Source of the DNA: Candidatus Proelusimicrobium volucris
GTDB lineage: Bacteria > Elusimicrobiota > Elusimicrobia > Elusimicrobiales > Elusimicrobiaceae
Length of the DNA stretch: 64,000 nt
Direction of reading: 5' to 3'
Assembly (NCBI GenBank): GCA_944324665.1
Contig: CALUXD010000002.1
Span: forward strand, 124,001 to 188,000
Each line of letters begins with the position of its first letter. The stretch's first letter is position 1. Both the position numbers and the translations under genes were made by a program. Below, piece by piece: positions 43,577 through 52,219 of the stretch. Under the pieces are notes generated by a model. It worked only from the letters and a program-made list of their open reading frames with translations. It was not told where the DNA came from and searched no databases.

Positions 43577-44581
43577 ATGTCAGAATACAAAGACTATTAT
43601 AAGATATTGGGCGTCGGCAAAAACGCAAGCGAAGCCGACATTAAAAAAGCTTTTAAAACTCAGGCCCGCAAATATCACCCGGATATGCACCCTGAGAGCG
43701 AAAAGGCAGCTATGACCGAGAAGTTCAAAGACATTAACGAGGCCTACGAAGTCCTTTCCGACAAGCAAAAACGCGCCATTTACGATCAGGTCGGCAGCGG
43801 CGGATACCAAAATTACGCACGCGGCGGCGGAGCATCTACCGGGCGCGGCAGTTCTTCTTACGGTTCTTCAGGTGCGGGCGGCGCGCAGTATTATCAATAT
43901 TCCGGCGGCAATCCTTTTGGCGGCGGCGGAGTACATTTTAACGGGACGGGCGGCTTTAACGCTTCGGACTTCAGCGATTTCTTTCAGCAGATTTTCGGCG
44001 GAATGGGAGGCTTTTCTGGCAGGGGCAGACGATCGTCTGCTTCCGCCAACCCGTTTGCTGGTTTTGGCGGGGCTTCCGCACAGCAAGCGGAGAGCGGCGA
44101 CAGCGAAGCCAATTTATCGCTTGATTTGGCCGAGGCTTACCGCGGCGGTCTTGTAAATCTTACTCTTCCAAACGGAAGGAATGTGCAAGTTAAATTCCCC
44201 GCAAAAATAGCGGACGGCGCCAAAATAAAACTTAAAGGTTTGGGAAACCCCGGCCCCAGAGGCAGCGGCGATTTGTACGTAAACGTTAAAATTGCGCCTA
44301 ACGCTCATTTCAGGCTGGACGGGAAAGACATATATAAAGTTATAGACATTATGCCGTGGACCGCCGCTTTGGGCGGGAATGTTTCGGTACGTATGCCCGA
44401 TGACAGCTTGGTAAAAATCAAGGTGCCAGCCGGCTCTCACAGCGGGCGCAAGCTGAAGCTGAGCGGAAAAGGCTTGGGCAAGAATGGCGATATGTATGTA
44501 CAGCTTATGATAAACAATCCCAATATACTGACAAAGCGTCAGAAGGAATTGTTTGCTATGCTTAAAGAGACGGATGAATAA
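43577..44581 (+). CDS. DnaJ-family co-chaperone (CbpA-like, no zinc finger)
   Basis: A 334-residue type II J-protein. Residues 4-70 are a J domain with the DnaK-contacting H-P-D in KYHPDMHPES. A Gly/Ser/Phe-rich region (about 75-175) follows, then two C-terminal beta domains (NLSLDLAEAYRGGLVNLTL and so on) ending with a dimerisation segment. The zinc-finger CxxCxGxG repeats of DnaJ are absent. This is the layout of CbpA, which delivers substrates to DnaK and may bind curved DNA. A GGAAAGGGGG Shine-Dalgarno precedes the ATG. It forms a one-gene unit with a terminator. Confidence 0.93.
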   Translation: MSEYKDYYKILGVGKNASEADIKKAFKTQARKYHPDMHPESEKAAMTEKFKDINEAYEVLSDKQKRAIYDQVGSGGYQNYARGGGASTGRGSSSYGSSGAGGAQYYQYSGGNPFGGGGVHFNGTGGFNASDFSDFFQQIFGGMGGFSGRGRRSSASANPFAGFGGASAQQAESGDSEANLSLDLAEAYRGGLVNLTLPNGRNVQVKFPAKIADGAKIKLKGLGNPGPRGSGDLYVNVKIAPNAHFRLDGKDIYKVIDIMPWTAALGGNVSVRMPDDSLVKIKVPAGSHSGRKLKLSGKGLGKNGDMYVQLMINNPNILTKRQKELFAMLKETDE

Positions 44582-44597
44582 ATCTTCCCGTTTTATC

Positions 44598-44627
44598 AAA
44601 GCCTCGGTTGAACGCCGAGGCTTTTTA
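44598..44627 (+). terminator. Terminator of the DnaJ-family gene
   Basis: AAAGCCTCGG/CCGAGGCTTT stem and T run. Confidence 0.93.
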
Positions 44628-44690
44628 TTTATGGTGTTTATCTTGGCGCTATTTGTTAAAATTAAAATAGTTTAAAACAAAAGAGGTTTT

Positions 44691-45575
44691 ATGGCGAAGA
44701 TAAAAGAAGGACCCAAAGTAGTAGGCATAGGCGAACTTTTGTGGGATATGCTTCCCGAAGGCAAAAGAGCTGGCGGCGCGCCGATAAATTTCGTCTATCA
44801 CGCCGCAAGGCTTGGCGCGCGTGGTTGCGCGGTAAGTGCGGTCGGGGGCGACACTCTGGGCGGTGAAATCCTTGCGGAGCTTGCAAAAAACGGAATAGAG
44901 CATTGTATAGCGCGCTTGGATTATCCCACGGGTACGGTTTTGGTCAAACTTGACGATAAGGGCGTACCATCTTACGATATTACCGAAAATGTGGCTTGGG
45001 ATCATATTCCTTTGACACAAGAAGCCTTGGCCGCCGTAGCCGAGGCGGAGGCAATCTGTTACGGCACTTTGGCTTCCAGAAGTGAAGAAAGCGCAAAGAG
45101 CGTAATTGAACTTTTAAGCCGTTGTCCAAAGGAGGCTCTCCGTTTTTACGACATTAATTTACGGGGAAATTATTATAATGCCGAATTGATAAATAGATTG
45201 CTTGGCCAAGCAAATATTTTTAAGATAAACGACGAAGAACTTGTAACATTAAAGCAAAAGTTCGGGATAAAAGGGGATAAAGGTCAAGTCTGCCGCGCTT
45301 TGCTTAAGGAATACAATCTTAGATATCTGATACTTACCGCGGGTGCGAAATACAGCGAGGTGTATTGGCACGGCGGCGTATCACGCGTGGACACTCCACA
45401 GGTTAAAGTGGTGGATACGGTGGGTGCGGGCGATTCGTTTTCGGGCGCTTTCGTATATGGCATTTTAAGCGGAATGAATGTAGAGCAAGCGCATAAGCTG
45501 GCGGTGGAAGTGTCGGCTTATGTCTGCACGCGCAGCGGCGCGTGGCCGAAATATGAGAGGAAACAATTTTTATGA
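44691..45575 (+). CDS. PfkB-family carbohydrate kinase (fructokinase-like)
   Basis: A 294-residue ribokinase-fold sugar kinase. Features: VVGIGELLWDMLPEGKRAGGAPIN at the N terminus (split G-GELLWDM and the GG-APIN substrate motif), the GARGCAVSAVGGDTLG block, DINLRG, and the ATP/anion-hole motif VDTVGAGDSFSGAF with the catalytic Asp. The AGGAPINFV motif is typical of fructokinases. It overlaps the sugar permease gene by 4 bases, so the pair likely takes up and phosphorylates a sugar, probably fructose. Confidence 0.88.
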   Translation: MAKIKEGPKVVGIGELLWDMLPEGKRAGGAPINFVYHAARLGARGCAVSAVGGDTLGGEILAELAKNGIEHCIARLDYPTGTVLVKLDDKGVPSYDITENVAWDHIPLTQEALAAVAEAEAICYGTLASRSEESAKSVIELLSRCPKEALRFYDINLRGNYYNAELINRLLGQANIFKINDEELVTLKQKFGIKGDKGQVCRALLKEYNLRYLILTAGAKYSEVYWHGGVSRVDTPQVKVVDTVGAGDSFSGAFVYGILSGMNVEQAHKLAVEVSAYVCTRSGAWPKYERKQFL

Positions 45576-46735
45576 CCGACAGTAATAAATCTTCGTTTAT
45601 TTTCAAATTGATACCGGTAATGCTGGCGTTTTTCGCGATGGGTTTTGTGGATATGACGGGCATAGTCAGCAATTACGTACAGAAAGATTTTAATCTTTCG
45701 CATACTATGGCGGGATTGCTGCCGTCGATGGTGTTCTTCTGGTTTTTGGTCTTTTCTGTTCCTACGGGCATTTTGATGAATAAGATAGGGCGGCGAAAGA
45801 CGGTGCTTATCAGTTTGGCGGTTACTTTAATAGCCTTGATTTTGCCTTTTGTGCATTATAATCTTGCGTTTATGTTGGTGGCATTGTCGCTTTTGGGGAT
45901 AGGCAATACTTTGATGCAGGTTTCGCTTAATCCTTTGGTGTCGAACATCGTCAGCGGCGATAAGCTGGCCAGCTTTATGACTTTTGGGCAGTTCGTTAAG
46001 GCGATAGCCTCGTTTATCGCGCCGATTATAGCGGCGTGGGCCGCTTTGCGTTTTGACAACTGGAAGTTGTTATTCCCGATATTCGCGCTGGAAGGCCTGC
46101 TCGCCTTAATCGCCTTGGCCAAGACGGAAGTAAAAGAAACGCAGAGCGTAAGCAAAAACTCCGGCTTTAGGGAATGTTTCGCTCTGCTGGGCGAAAGGAC
46201 GGTGCTTTTGTTTTTCATAGGGATAATATGCCATGTCGGCATAGACGTCGGCACTAATTTGACCGCCCCTAAAATCCTTATTGAAAGGCTGGGGTGGGAC
46301 CTTACGGCCGCTTCCGCGGGCGCGAGCGTATATTTTCTGTTTCGCACGATAGGCTGTTTTGCGGGCTCTTTCCTGCTTGCCAAGATAAACAACGGCGTAA
46401 TATTCGCCGTGAGCGTGCTTTTGATACTTGCGGCCTGTTTGGGGCTTTTGGCGGCGCCGTCGAAGGCTTTGATATATTTGTGCGTGGCTATGATAGGTTT
46501 GGGCAATGCCAATATTTTCCCGATAATATTTTCCCGCGCGATACTAAGCGCGCCGGGCAAACAAAATGAGGTTTCCGGCCTGATGATAATGGGGCTTGTA
46601 GGGGGAATGATATTCCCGCCGATTATGGGCGCGGCTTCGGATTTATTTGCATCGCAGAGCGCGGCCGCGGCGGTATTGGCTTTGGGCGCGGCCTATTTGT
46701 TATTTGTAATTAAGCTGACTTTTAAGAAAGAGTAA
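45572..46735 (+). CDS. MFS sugar permease (FHS family-like)
   Basis: A 387-residue, 12-helix transporter resembling the fucose/glucose:H+ symporter (FHS) branch of the MFS. Residues near the start read MLAFFAMGFVDMTGIVSN, the helix 2-3 loop has LMNKIGRRKTVLI, and a helix-4 stretch has GIGNTLMQVSLNPLVSN, typical of FHS proteins. Helix 11-12 has the MGLVGGMIFPPIMGAASD motif of the same branch. Translationally coupled to the kinase. Substrate is a hexose by context, not proven. Confidence 0.88.
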   Translation: MTDSNKSSFIFKLIPVMLAFFAMGFVDMTGIVSNYVQKDFNLSHTMAGLLPSMVFFWFLVFSVPTGILMNKIGRRKTVLISLAVTLIALILPFVHYNLAFMLVALSLLGIGNTLMQVSLNPLVSNIVSGDKLASFMTFGQFVKAIASFIAPIIAAWAALRFDNWKLLFPIFALEGLLALIALAKTEVKETQSVSKNSGFRECFALLGERTVLLFFIGIICHVGIDVGTNLTAPKILIERLGWDLTAASAGASVYFLFRTIGCFAGSFLLAKINNGVIFAVSVLLILAACLGLLAAPSKALIYLCVAMIGLGNANIFPIIFSRAILSAPGKQNEVSGLMIMGLVGGMIFPPIMGAASDLFASQSAAAAVLALGAAYLLFVIKLTFKKE

Positions 46736-46785
46736 AACTTTGTGCAATTTTTATCAAAAAATATCAAAAAGTCTTTATTGGTAAA

Positions 46786-46812
46786 ACGCCCCCGTTTTTT
46801 ACGGGGGCGTAA
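46786..46812. terminator. Bidirectional terminator between sugar permease and terminase genes
   Basis: ACGCCCCCGT/ACGGGGGCGT perfect 10-bp stem around TTTTT, close behind both converging genes. Confidence 0.92.
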
Positions 46813-46814
46813 TT

Positions 46815-48011
46815 TCAAAAGAAAGTCAGGGAAGGCTCGGCCGAGTTTTGTATTTCTTTCTTATAGCTGTATATCGCGTAGCGCAGGGCGTCTAGGGCGT
46901 GGTCGTTAAATTTTAGCGGCTCTTCTAAAATATTGCCGTTTAGGTCGGTTTTCCAGCTGTAAGATTCTATTTCCCTGATAAGATTGCAGGAACTCTTTGT
47001 TATCAGCAATTCCCCGCAGCTTTTTACCGCCATTATCCCGTTAAGAATATTCTTGTCGGCCGCTTTTATGTTAAAACCCGCGCGGTATATCGCTTCTATG
47101 CGGGCGGGTTCGGCGGCGTCGGCGTATATCGTCTGGCCGCGCTCTTGTGGCGGGATTATATTCTTTAACTCTTCTATCAGGGCGTCATTGGTCAGGGCGG
47201 CGCGGTATAGTTTTTCTTCCGCGCAGAAAGCGCCGTCTTTTATCCCCACTTTCACCAAAGCCGAAGGATTGTTAAACCCGAAATCCAAACCCCAAATAAT
47301 CTCTTGCGGGTTGCTAAAAGGGTCCTCTACGCTGCGCCAGCGCGAATATATTAATTTGTCGCTTCTGCCCCAGTTGCCCAATGCGTAGACTTCGTAGGCG
47401 TTTTTGTCGTATTCCTTCAAAGAAAGAAGAGTATCTATGTATTCCTTGGAGAGGAAAGGATTATCCCTGTAACTGCTGCGTATGACTTTTATGCCTTTGC
47501 GGTTTATCAGCTTTTTGGCTATCCAGCTGTTGGCGTCGGTAGGATTGAGGGTAAGGAATATTTGGTTTGTCATATCAGCTTCTTTGGCTGCGGAAAGGCG
47601 GGTGAGCAGAACAAGATAATCCTGATAGGTAAATTCCGTTGCTTCTTCCATCCAGATATAATTAAATTCGGAGGATTTTATTTTCTCTGGGTCGTCGAGC
47701 GAAAAGAACTGTATTCTGCTGTTGCCCAGCAGATAAAAATTTTCCGTCTTGTTAAGTTTCCCGCTTTCAAAAAGGCCGTATTTGCCGAGCAGTTCCATTA
47801 CAAGGCGAAAGGCCGTCATTTTAAGGGCGGGCATAGTCTTTCTGGTTATGGCTATGAGGCAGGCGCGGTTTAAAGCCCGCATTATCAGCAGCTGGGCCAT
47901 GGCGTAGCTTTTGCCCGAGCGAGCCCCGCCGATATTGACTACCGTCTGCTCGCGGGCGGTATAGTTTTCCCTGAATATTCGGCCGACTTTAAATCTGTTT
48001 GTCGTTTTCAT
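46815..48011 (-). CDS. Phage terminase large subunit (PBSX type)
   Basis: A 398-residue DNA-packaging motor. ATPase part: Walker A VVNIGGARSGKSYAM, Walker B FNYIWMEEATEF with catalytic Glu, and the coupling TLNPTDANSW. Nuclease part: RNase H-like acidic residues in IIWGLDFGFNNPSA, IYADAAEPARIEA and FNDHALDALRYA. All key residues are intact, so this is not an obviously decayed gene. It overlaps the small-subunit gene by 23 bases. Nothing else in the neighbourhood (portal, capsid, tail, integrase) is phage-like, and composition resembles the chromosome. An orphan packaging module, either a prophage relic, a satellite or a gene-transfer agent component. Confidence 0.92.
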   Translation of the reverse strand: MKTTNRFKVGRIFRENYTAREQTVVNIGGARSGKSYAMAQLLIMRALNRACLIAITRKTMPALKMTAFRLVMELLGKYGLFESGKLNKTENFYLLGNSRIQFFSLDDPEKIKSSEFNYIWMEEATEFTYQDYLVLLTRLSAAKEADMTNQIFLTLNPTDANSWIAKKLINRKGIKVIRSSYRDNPFLSKEYIDTLLSLKEYDKNAYEVYALGNWGRSDKLIYSRWRSVEDPFSNPQEIIWGLDFGFNNPSALVKVGIKDGAFCAEEKLYRAALTNDALIEELKNIIPPQERGQTIYADAAEPARIEAIYRAGFNIKAADKNILNGIMAVKSCGELLITKSSCNLIREIESYSWKTDLNGNILEEPLKFNDHALDALRYAIYSYKKEIQNSAEPSLTFF

Positions 48012-48330
48012 AAATTATTTTGCTGGGAGCCTCGGTTCTTTTGGGGCTTTCTTTGGGTGATTTGTTGTATTTTTTTGGCAGGCGGTTCGTCAGGGAAAAG
48101 CACAAAATGCCCGCGGTCTTGGATTTGAGCGCCGCTTCTATAAGCGCGATTTCAAGTTTCAGATTGATTATTTTGTCAAAAGCTTTAAGAAAGCTCTTAT
48201 CTTCGGCCAAAGCCGAGCAGAGCATATTTTTGGGGAAAGCGGAAAGCTCCAACGCTTCGGTTATGGTGTTAGCTTCCTGCAAGGTTTTTAGGAAATTTTC
48301 TTTTAGGGTTTTGTCTGTATCTTTTTGCAT
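47989..48330 (-). CDS. Putative phage terminase small subunit
   Basis: About 113 residues from the ATG at 48330; an earlier in-frame ATG at 48378 would add a non-protein-like tail. It is helical, with the C-terminal segment TAGILCFSLTNRLPKKY corresponding to the family's usual 'FxLxNRxPxKY' end in small terminase subunits. The N-terminal part (KENFLKTLQEANTITEAL) would form the helix-turn-helix that finds the packaging site. The assignment rests mainly on this end motif and the 23-base overlap with the large subunit. Confidence 0.65.
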   Translation of the reverse strand: MQKDTDKTLKENFLKTLQEANTITEALELSAFPKNMLCSALAEDKSFLKAFDKIINLKLEIALIEAALKSKTAGILCFSLTNRLPKKYNKSPKESPKRTEAPSKIIYENDKQI

Positions 48331-48462
48331 ATTGCCGTCGTAGAAATGGTAGTGACGGCTATAAATATATAATAGCAAATTATTAGTTTCTCTTCAAATA
48401 GGCGCGGGGACAGCCGTGCGAAAAAAGGCTATTATTACTCCAAAACGGCTTTAGCGTTAAGT

Positions 48463-49221
48463 TTATTTATTTTTGTATATTTCCCAAAGTTTGGCGTATT
48501 TAACGGCGGGATAGAAACTGCTGAACAAAGCCCACAGAAAACCTTGTATACCGTCCAAGAAGCCCAGTTTAAGAATGTATATTTTAAAAAATTCCATCGG
48601 CGGCCTTATAAGTTGAACGGCCTTAAATTTCTTTCCGCGTTCGGCCATAGTCTGGGCGGCCAAAGAGGTGTATCTGTTAAACTTGCCGAAGTATTGTTCT
48701 ATCGAAGTGTAGGTGTTATGCATAAACACATTTTCAAGTTCGCCGGTTTTGCCTTGCGTTTGCAGTACTTCGTGCACTCGTCCGCCGACGTAGCGGGCGG
48801 AGCCGGTTTTTACAAGCCTTAAAATTTTTTCGTTATGTACTCCGCCGTGTTTCATTTCTCTTCCCAAAAACACGTTGGATCGTTTAAGATAATAACCTTG
48901 GCACAGGTCCATATCTTTGGAGTTTAAAAGTTCTTTTATTTCCTCAAGCAGAGCCGGGGTGAGATATTCGTCGGCGTCCAAGCTGAGCGCCCAAGGTTTT
49001 GAGCACATTTCCAAAGCGGCGTTTTTCTGTTCTGTAAAAGAGGTAAATTCCTTAAATGCCGTTTTCGCGCCGAACTCTTGGGCTATGGCAAGAGTTTGGT
49101 CGGTACTGCCGCTGTCCAGGATAATAATCTCATCAGCTATTTCCTTAACGCTTTGCAGGCAGGTTTTAAGATTTTTTCCTTCTTGTTTGGTTATTAAAAA
49201 GACCGACAGTTCTTTCTTCAT
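48463..49221 (-). CDS. Family 2 glycosyltransferase (LPS core type)
   Basis: A 252-residue enzyme. I start at the ATG at 49221 with AAGGGGA upstream; a longer in-frame start reads through the GT9 gene's end. GT-A fold signatures: LSVFLITKQEGKNL at the start, EIIILDSGSTDQTLAIA (nucleotide binding) and ALSLDADEYL (DxD). The KRSNVFLGREMKHGG block is found in the WaaE/KdtX-like LPS core beta-glucosyl or heptosyl transferases. Substrate unknown. It overlaps the neighbouring GT9 gene by 56 bases, so translation is coupled and the two probably modify the same LPS core. Confidence 0.85.
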   Translation of the reverse strand: MKKELSVFLITKQEGKNLKTCLQSVKEIADEIIILDSGSTDQTLAIAQEFGAKTAFKEFTSFTEQKNAALEMCSKPWALSLDADEYLTPALLEEIKELLNSKDMDLCQGYYLKRSNVFLGREMKHGGVHNEKILRLVKTGSARYVGGRVHEVLQTQGKTGELENVFMHNTYTSIEQYFGKFNRYTSLAAQTMAERGKKFKAVQLIRPPMEFFKIYILKLGFLDGIQGFLWALFSSFYPAVKYAKLWEIYKNK

Positions 49222-50224
49222 TAAAAATCCCCTTGTTTTTTTTGCTCTTTTGTGCGAATATTGTATCAAAAACCTCGCAAGTCTGCGTAAGAGATATTTC
49301 CTTAAGGCAGAAGGCTCGGCAATCGCCGAGGCAGCTACTCTCGCATTGCTGTTCTTTGGGCTTTATTAAAGCCGATACGGGCGCGGGCATATCTAAAAAT
49401 TCTTCCGCTTTTAACGGAGCGAATACTATGGCTTTTTTGCCTAAAGCCGCGGCTAAATGCGCGGGCAGCCCGCAGCCGCCGATAATGCCCTCGCTCCTGG
49501 CTATTATCGCGCTTAAAACCGCTATATCGGGTGCGGTTCTTATTACGGCGGGTTTCTTTATGCAGAGCCAAAAAATCTCGTTTACCGTATGGGAAGATTG
49601 TTTATCAGCCGCTACTAAAAGTACTTTAAGCTCTTTATGTTTAAGCGCCGTTTTGTCGTTTAGTTTAGCGTAAAATTCTTTGCCGCAGTTTAGGTGCGGC
49701 GCACTTGCGCCGGGGAACATACAGACGAATTTCTCTTTAGGGGAAATACCCGCCTCTTTAAGCAGGTCCAGCGCGGAATTGTCTTCCGCTTTGTCTATAA
49801 ACAATTGGCTTTTCGCGGGGAAAAAGTAAATAAACAAAGGTTTAAGCAGGGCGATATTTATGTCTTGCGCTTTGCTTTTCCCGTCTATTTTTACCGATGT
49901 ACCCGCAAACAATGCGGTAAATGGCGAATAAGGCATAATGCGCCTCTTTATGCCGGCCATAAAAGCCGCGAAGGCGTATTTAAAAATAGGTTTTGTTAAG
50001 ATTAGAAGGTCGTATTTTTCTTCTTTAAGCAGGGGGTAGAGTTTACTAATGCCCATAATCGGCATTGTCTTGAATACGGCCGAATTGTTTTTAAACAGCC
50101 AAGGATAAGCCGATATGACGCTTATTTGCGTGCGCGGGAAATTACGCTTAAGTATGCTTAAAGCTGGCGTAAGCGCGAGTGTCCGTTCCGGAGTATCCGG
50201 GCAAATAAGCAGTATATTGTTCAC
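49166..50224 (-). CDS. Family 9 glycosyltransferase (heptosyltransferase-like)
   Basis: A 352-residue GT-B enzyme of the ADP-heptose transferase family. MNNILLICPDTPERTLALTPAL starts the N-terminal domain (split for length as NNILLICPDTPERT), VCMFPGASAPHLNCGKEF resembles the nucleotide-binding loop, and GIIGGCGLPAHLAAALGKKAIV is the C-terminal ADP-sugar-binding block. Additional cysteines near 300-330 (CESSCLGDCRAFC) are unusual and may bind metal. It probably adds heptose to the LPS inner core, matching the rfaE1 and gmhB genes here. The C-terminal tail overlaps the GT2 gene by 56 bases. Confidence 0.85.
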   Translation of the reverse strand: MNNILLICPDTPERTLALTPALSILKRNFPRTQISVISAYPWLFKNNSAVFKTMPIMGISKLYPLLKEEKYDLLILTKPIFKYAFAAFMAGIKRRIMPYSPFTALFAGTSVKIDGKSKAQDINIALLKPLFIYFFPAKSQLFIDKAEDNSALDLLKEAGISPKEKFVCMFPGASAPHLNCGKEFYAKLNDKTALKHKELKVLLVAADKQSSHTVNEIFWLCIKKPAVIRTAPDIAVLSAIIARSEGIIGGCGLPAHLAAALGKKAIVFAPLKAEEFLDMPAPVSALIKPKEQQCESSCLGDCRAFCLKEISLTQTCEVFDTIFAQKSKKNKGIFNEERTVGLFNNQTRRKKS

Positions 50225-50311
50225 TCTTATATTTTAACATTTAAGGCAAATATTTAAAAAAGTACAAAATTATGCTAAATTTATCTTAATTCGTTAAGGA
50301 GGGGGATTTCG

Positions 50312-50899
50312 ATGAAGAAGTTGGCGATGTTTCTTTTAGGCTGTTTGGTTTTTGGCGCTTGTGCGGGTGTACCCGTAGATAAAAGTACGGAGTATTTGGC
50401 CAAGGGAGAGATGTATCATAAAATCGGGCGGGCACAGAAAGCTCTTAAGTATTTAAACAAGGCCATTGCGGAAGATCCGACAAACGCGCAGGCGTATTTG
50501 TCGCGCGGTTCGCTTTTTTACTCCGTGGGCGAATATGATAATGCAATAGCTGATTTCAACTTGGTATTGGAAGCCGATAAAAACGTGCCCGAGCTTTACT
50601 CCGCCTTGGGTGCGGCTTATGCCGCCAAGGGCGAATATAAAGAGGGCCGGGAGGCCTTATTAAAATCTTTGGAACTTTATCCAAACAATGTAGCGGCTTT
50701 AAATTCTTTGGGGGGAATATATTATTCTACGGAGAATTATAATGCCGCCATCGAGCAATACAGCAAAGCGTTGGAGCTGCGCCCCGTACAGGGAATTTTC
50801 TATATGAGAGGAGTCTGCTACGAGAAGCTTGGCATGCAGGAGAAAGCCGCAGACGATTTCGCTAAAGCGGATTTCTTGGCGGGCGTATCGGCACAGTAA
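50312..50899 (+). CDS. TPR-repeat lipoprotein
   Basis: A 195-residue protein with a lipoprotein signal (MFLLGCLVFGAC, lipobox F-G-A-C). Five tetratricopeptide repeats then fill the mature chain: starting near residues 30, 63, 97, 131 and 164, with the usual alanine/glycine and P-N or D-P caps. TPR proteins are protein-protein adaptors; similar small outer-membrane TPR lipoproteins assist type IV pilus secretin assembly (PilF/PilW-like), so a link to PilT of this window is possible but unproven. A GGAGGGGG Shine-Dalgarno precedes the ATG, and a terminator follows. Confidence 0.85.
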   Translation: MKKLAMFLLGCLVFGACAGVPVDKSTEYLAKGEMYHKIGRAQKALKYLNKAIAEDPTNAQAYLSRGSLFYSVGEYDNAIADFNLVLEADKNVPELYSALGAAYAAKGEYKEGREALLKSLELYPNNVAALNSLGGIYYSTENYNAAIEQYSKALELRPVQGIFYMRGVCYEKLGMQEKAADDFAKADFLAGVSAQ

Positions 50900-50928
50900 A
50901 ACAGTATTTCGTTTAATTGGATAAATTA

Positions 50929-50960
50929 AAACCCGCGCTATTGAGGCCGCGGGTTTTTTT
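50929..50960. terminator. Bidirectional terminator between TPR gene and efflux operon
   Basis: AAACCCGCG/CGCGGGTTT stem with a 10-base loop and T run. Confidence 0.9.
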
Positions 50961-50983
50961 ACGGCTTTGTAATTGTTTGGCTT

Positions 50984-52219
50984 CTATTCAAATCTAAGCG
51001 CGTCTATCGGGTTGAGAGTAGAGGCTTTATAGGCGGGGAAAAATCCGAAACATATACCCACCAAACCGGAAAATACAAACGATATTACCATCGGGAAAAG
51101 GGTTATCCCTATCGGCAGAAAGTCAGGAGCGAAAGTTTTTATCCCCATTGCAACCGATATGCCCAAAGCTATACCCAAAAGCCCGCCCGTTAGAGAGAGG
51201 ACCAAGGCTTCCACCAAAAACTGCAGCCTTATATCCCAAGCTTTTGCGCCTATAGCCATACGTATGCCGATTTCTCTGGTCCTTTCCGTTACGGATACGA
51301 GCATAATGTTCATAATGCCTATACCGCCAACCAGCAGAGATATCGACGCTATTGCCGCCAACAGTACGGAAAATGTTTGGCTGGCTTCCATGGCGCTTTC
51401 CATCATTTGCGTAAGATTGCGGATAATAAAATCGTCCTCTTTTTTACCGGTAATATTATGGCGTTGCCGCAGGAGAAGGGTTATCTCCTCCTCCGCGGCG
51501 TCAATCTCCTCGGTGGAGTTGGCCTGCACCATAATGTTTCTTACCGTGCCCGGGAATTCCGAGCCGAACAGTTTTTTAGACGCAGTGCTTACAGGGACTA
51601 TTACGGTATCGTCTTGGTCGGTACCGTAGGCCGATTGCCCCATTGATTTCAGTACTCCTACCACTTTAAAAGGCATATTGTTTATTCTGACGTTTTTGCC
51701 TATTGGATCGACTACTCCAAAAAGATTTTCCACTACCGTTTCGCCAAGTATTACCACGCTTGCGGCCTGGCGTACGTCTTCATCGGTAAAGAGGGATCCG
51801 TTGTCAACATCCCAAGAACGTATATAAAATAAAGACGGAGTTGTACCTTGTACTTGCGTGGACCAGTTTTGATTGCCGTATACTATTTGGCCCGTACCGT
51901 TGACGGTAGCAGCTACTTGATTTACGTGCAGAGAATTTTTTTCTATGGCATAAGCGTCGTTTAAAGTCAAGGTGGGTTTGGAGCCGTGTCCCGTTCTGGC
52001 CCCGCTGGAAGTTACAGAGCCTGATCGTATCATAAGCAGATTGCTGCCCATACTGGACATTTGGTCCGAAATCCTTTTCTTGGCGCCTTCTCCTACCGCA
52101 AGCATTACTATTACCGCCGCAACGCCGATTATTATACCCAAACTGGTAAGTACTGAGCGCAGTTTGTTTGTCCAAATCGCTTTAACGGCTATTTTAAAGA
52201 TGGTGAAAATATCTATCAT
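50984..52219 (-). CDS. macB: ABC transporter permease, MacB/FtsX-like
   Basis: A 411-residue permease of the MacB type. An N-terminal helix (AVKAIWTNKLRSVLTSLGIIIG) is followed by a large periplasmic domain (about 45-285) and three C-terminal FtsX helices, with the signature VGGIGIMNIMLVSVTERTREIG and a final TLNPIDALRFE. In this version the nucleotide-binding domain is a separate protein (overlapping by 4 bases upstream). With MacA and TolC it couples ATP hydrolysis to export across the outer membrane, of antibiotics or small peptides. Last gene of the four-gene operon. Confidence 0.94.
   Translation of the reverse strand: MIDIFTIFKIAVKAIWTNKLRSVLTSLGIIIGVAAVIVMLAVGEGAKKRISDQMSSMGSNLLMIRSGSVTSSGARTGHGSKPTLTLNDAYAIEKNSLHVNQVAATVNGTGQIVYGNQNWSTQVQGTTPSLFYIRSWDVDNGSLFTDEDVRQAASVVILGETVVENLFGVVDPIGKNVRINNMPFKVVGVLKSMGQSAYGTDQDDTVIVPVSTASKKLFGSEFPGTVRNIMVQANSTEEIDAAEEEITLLLRQRHNITGKKEDDFIIRNLTQMMESAMEASQTFSVLLAAIASISLLVGGIGIMNIMLVSVTERTREIGIRMAIGAKAWDIRLQFLVEALVLSLTGGLLGIALGISVAMGIKTFAPDFLPIGITLFPMVISFVFSGLVGICFGFFPAYKASTLNPIDALRFE

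Noticed and set aside
46815-48330. Complete prophage
   Set aside because: Only the two terminase genes are phage-like; neighbours on both sides are chromosomal metabolic and LPS genes.
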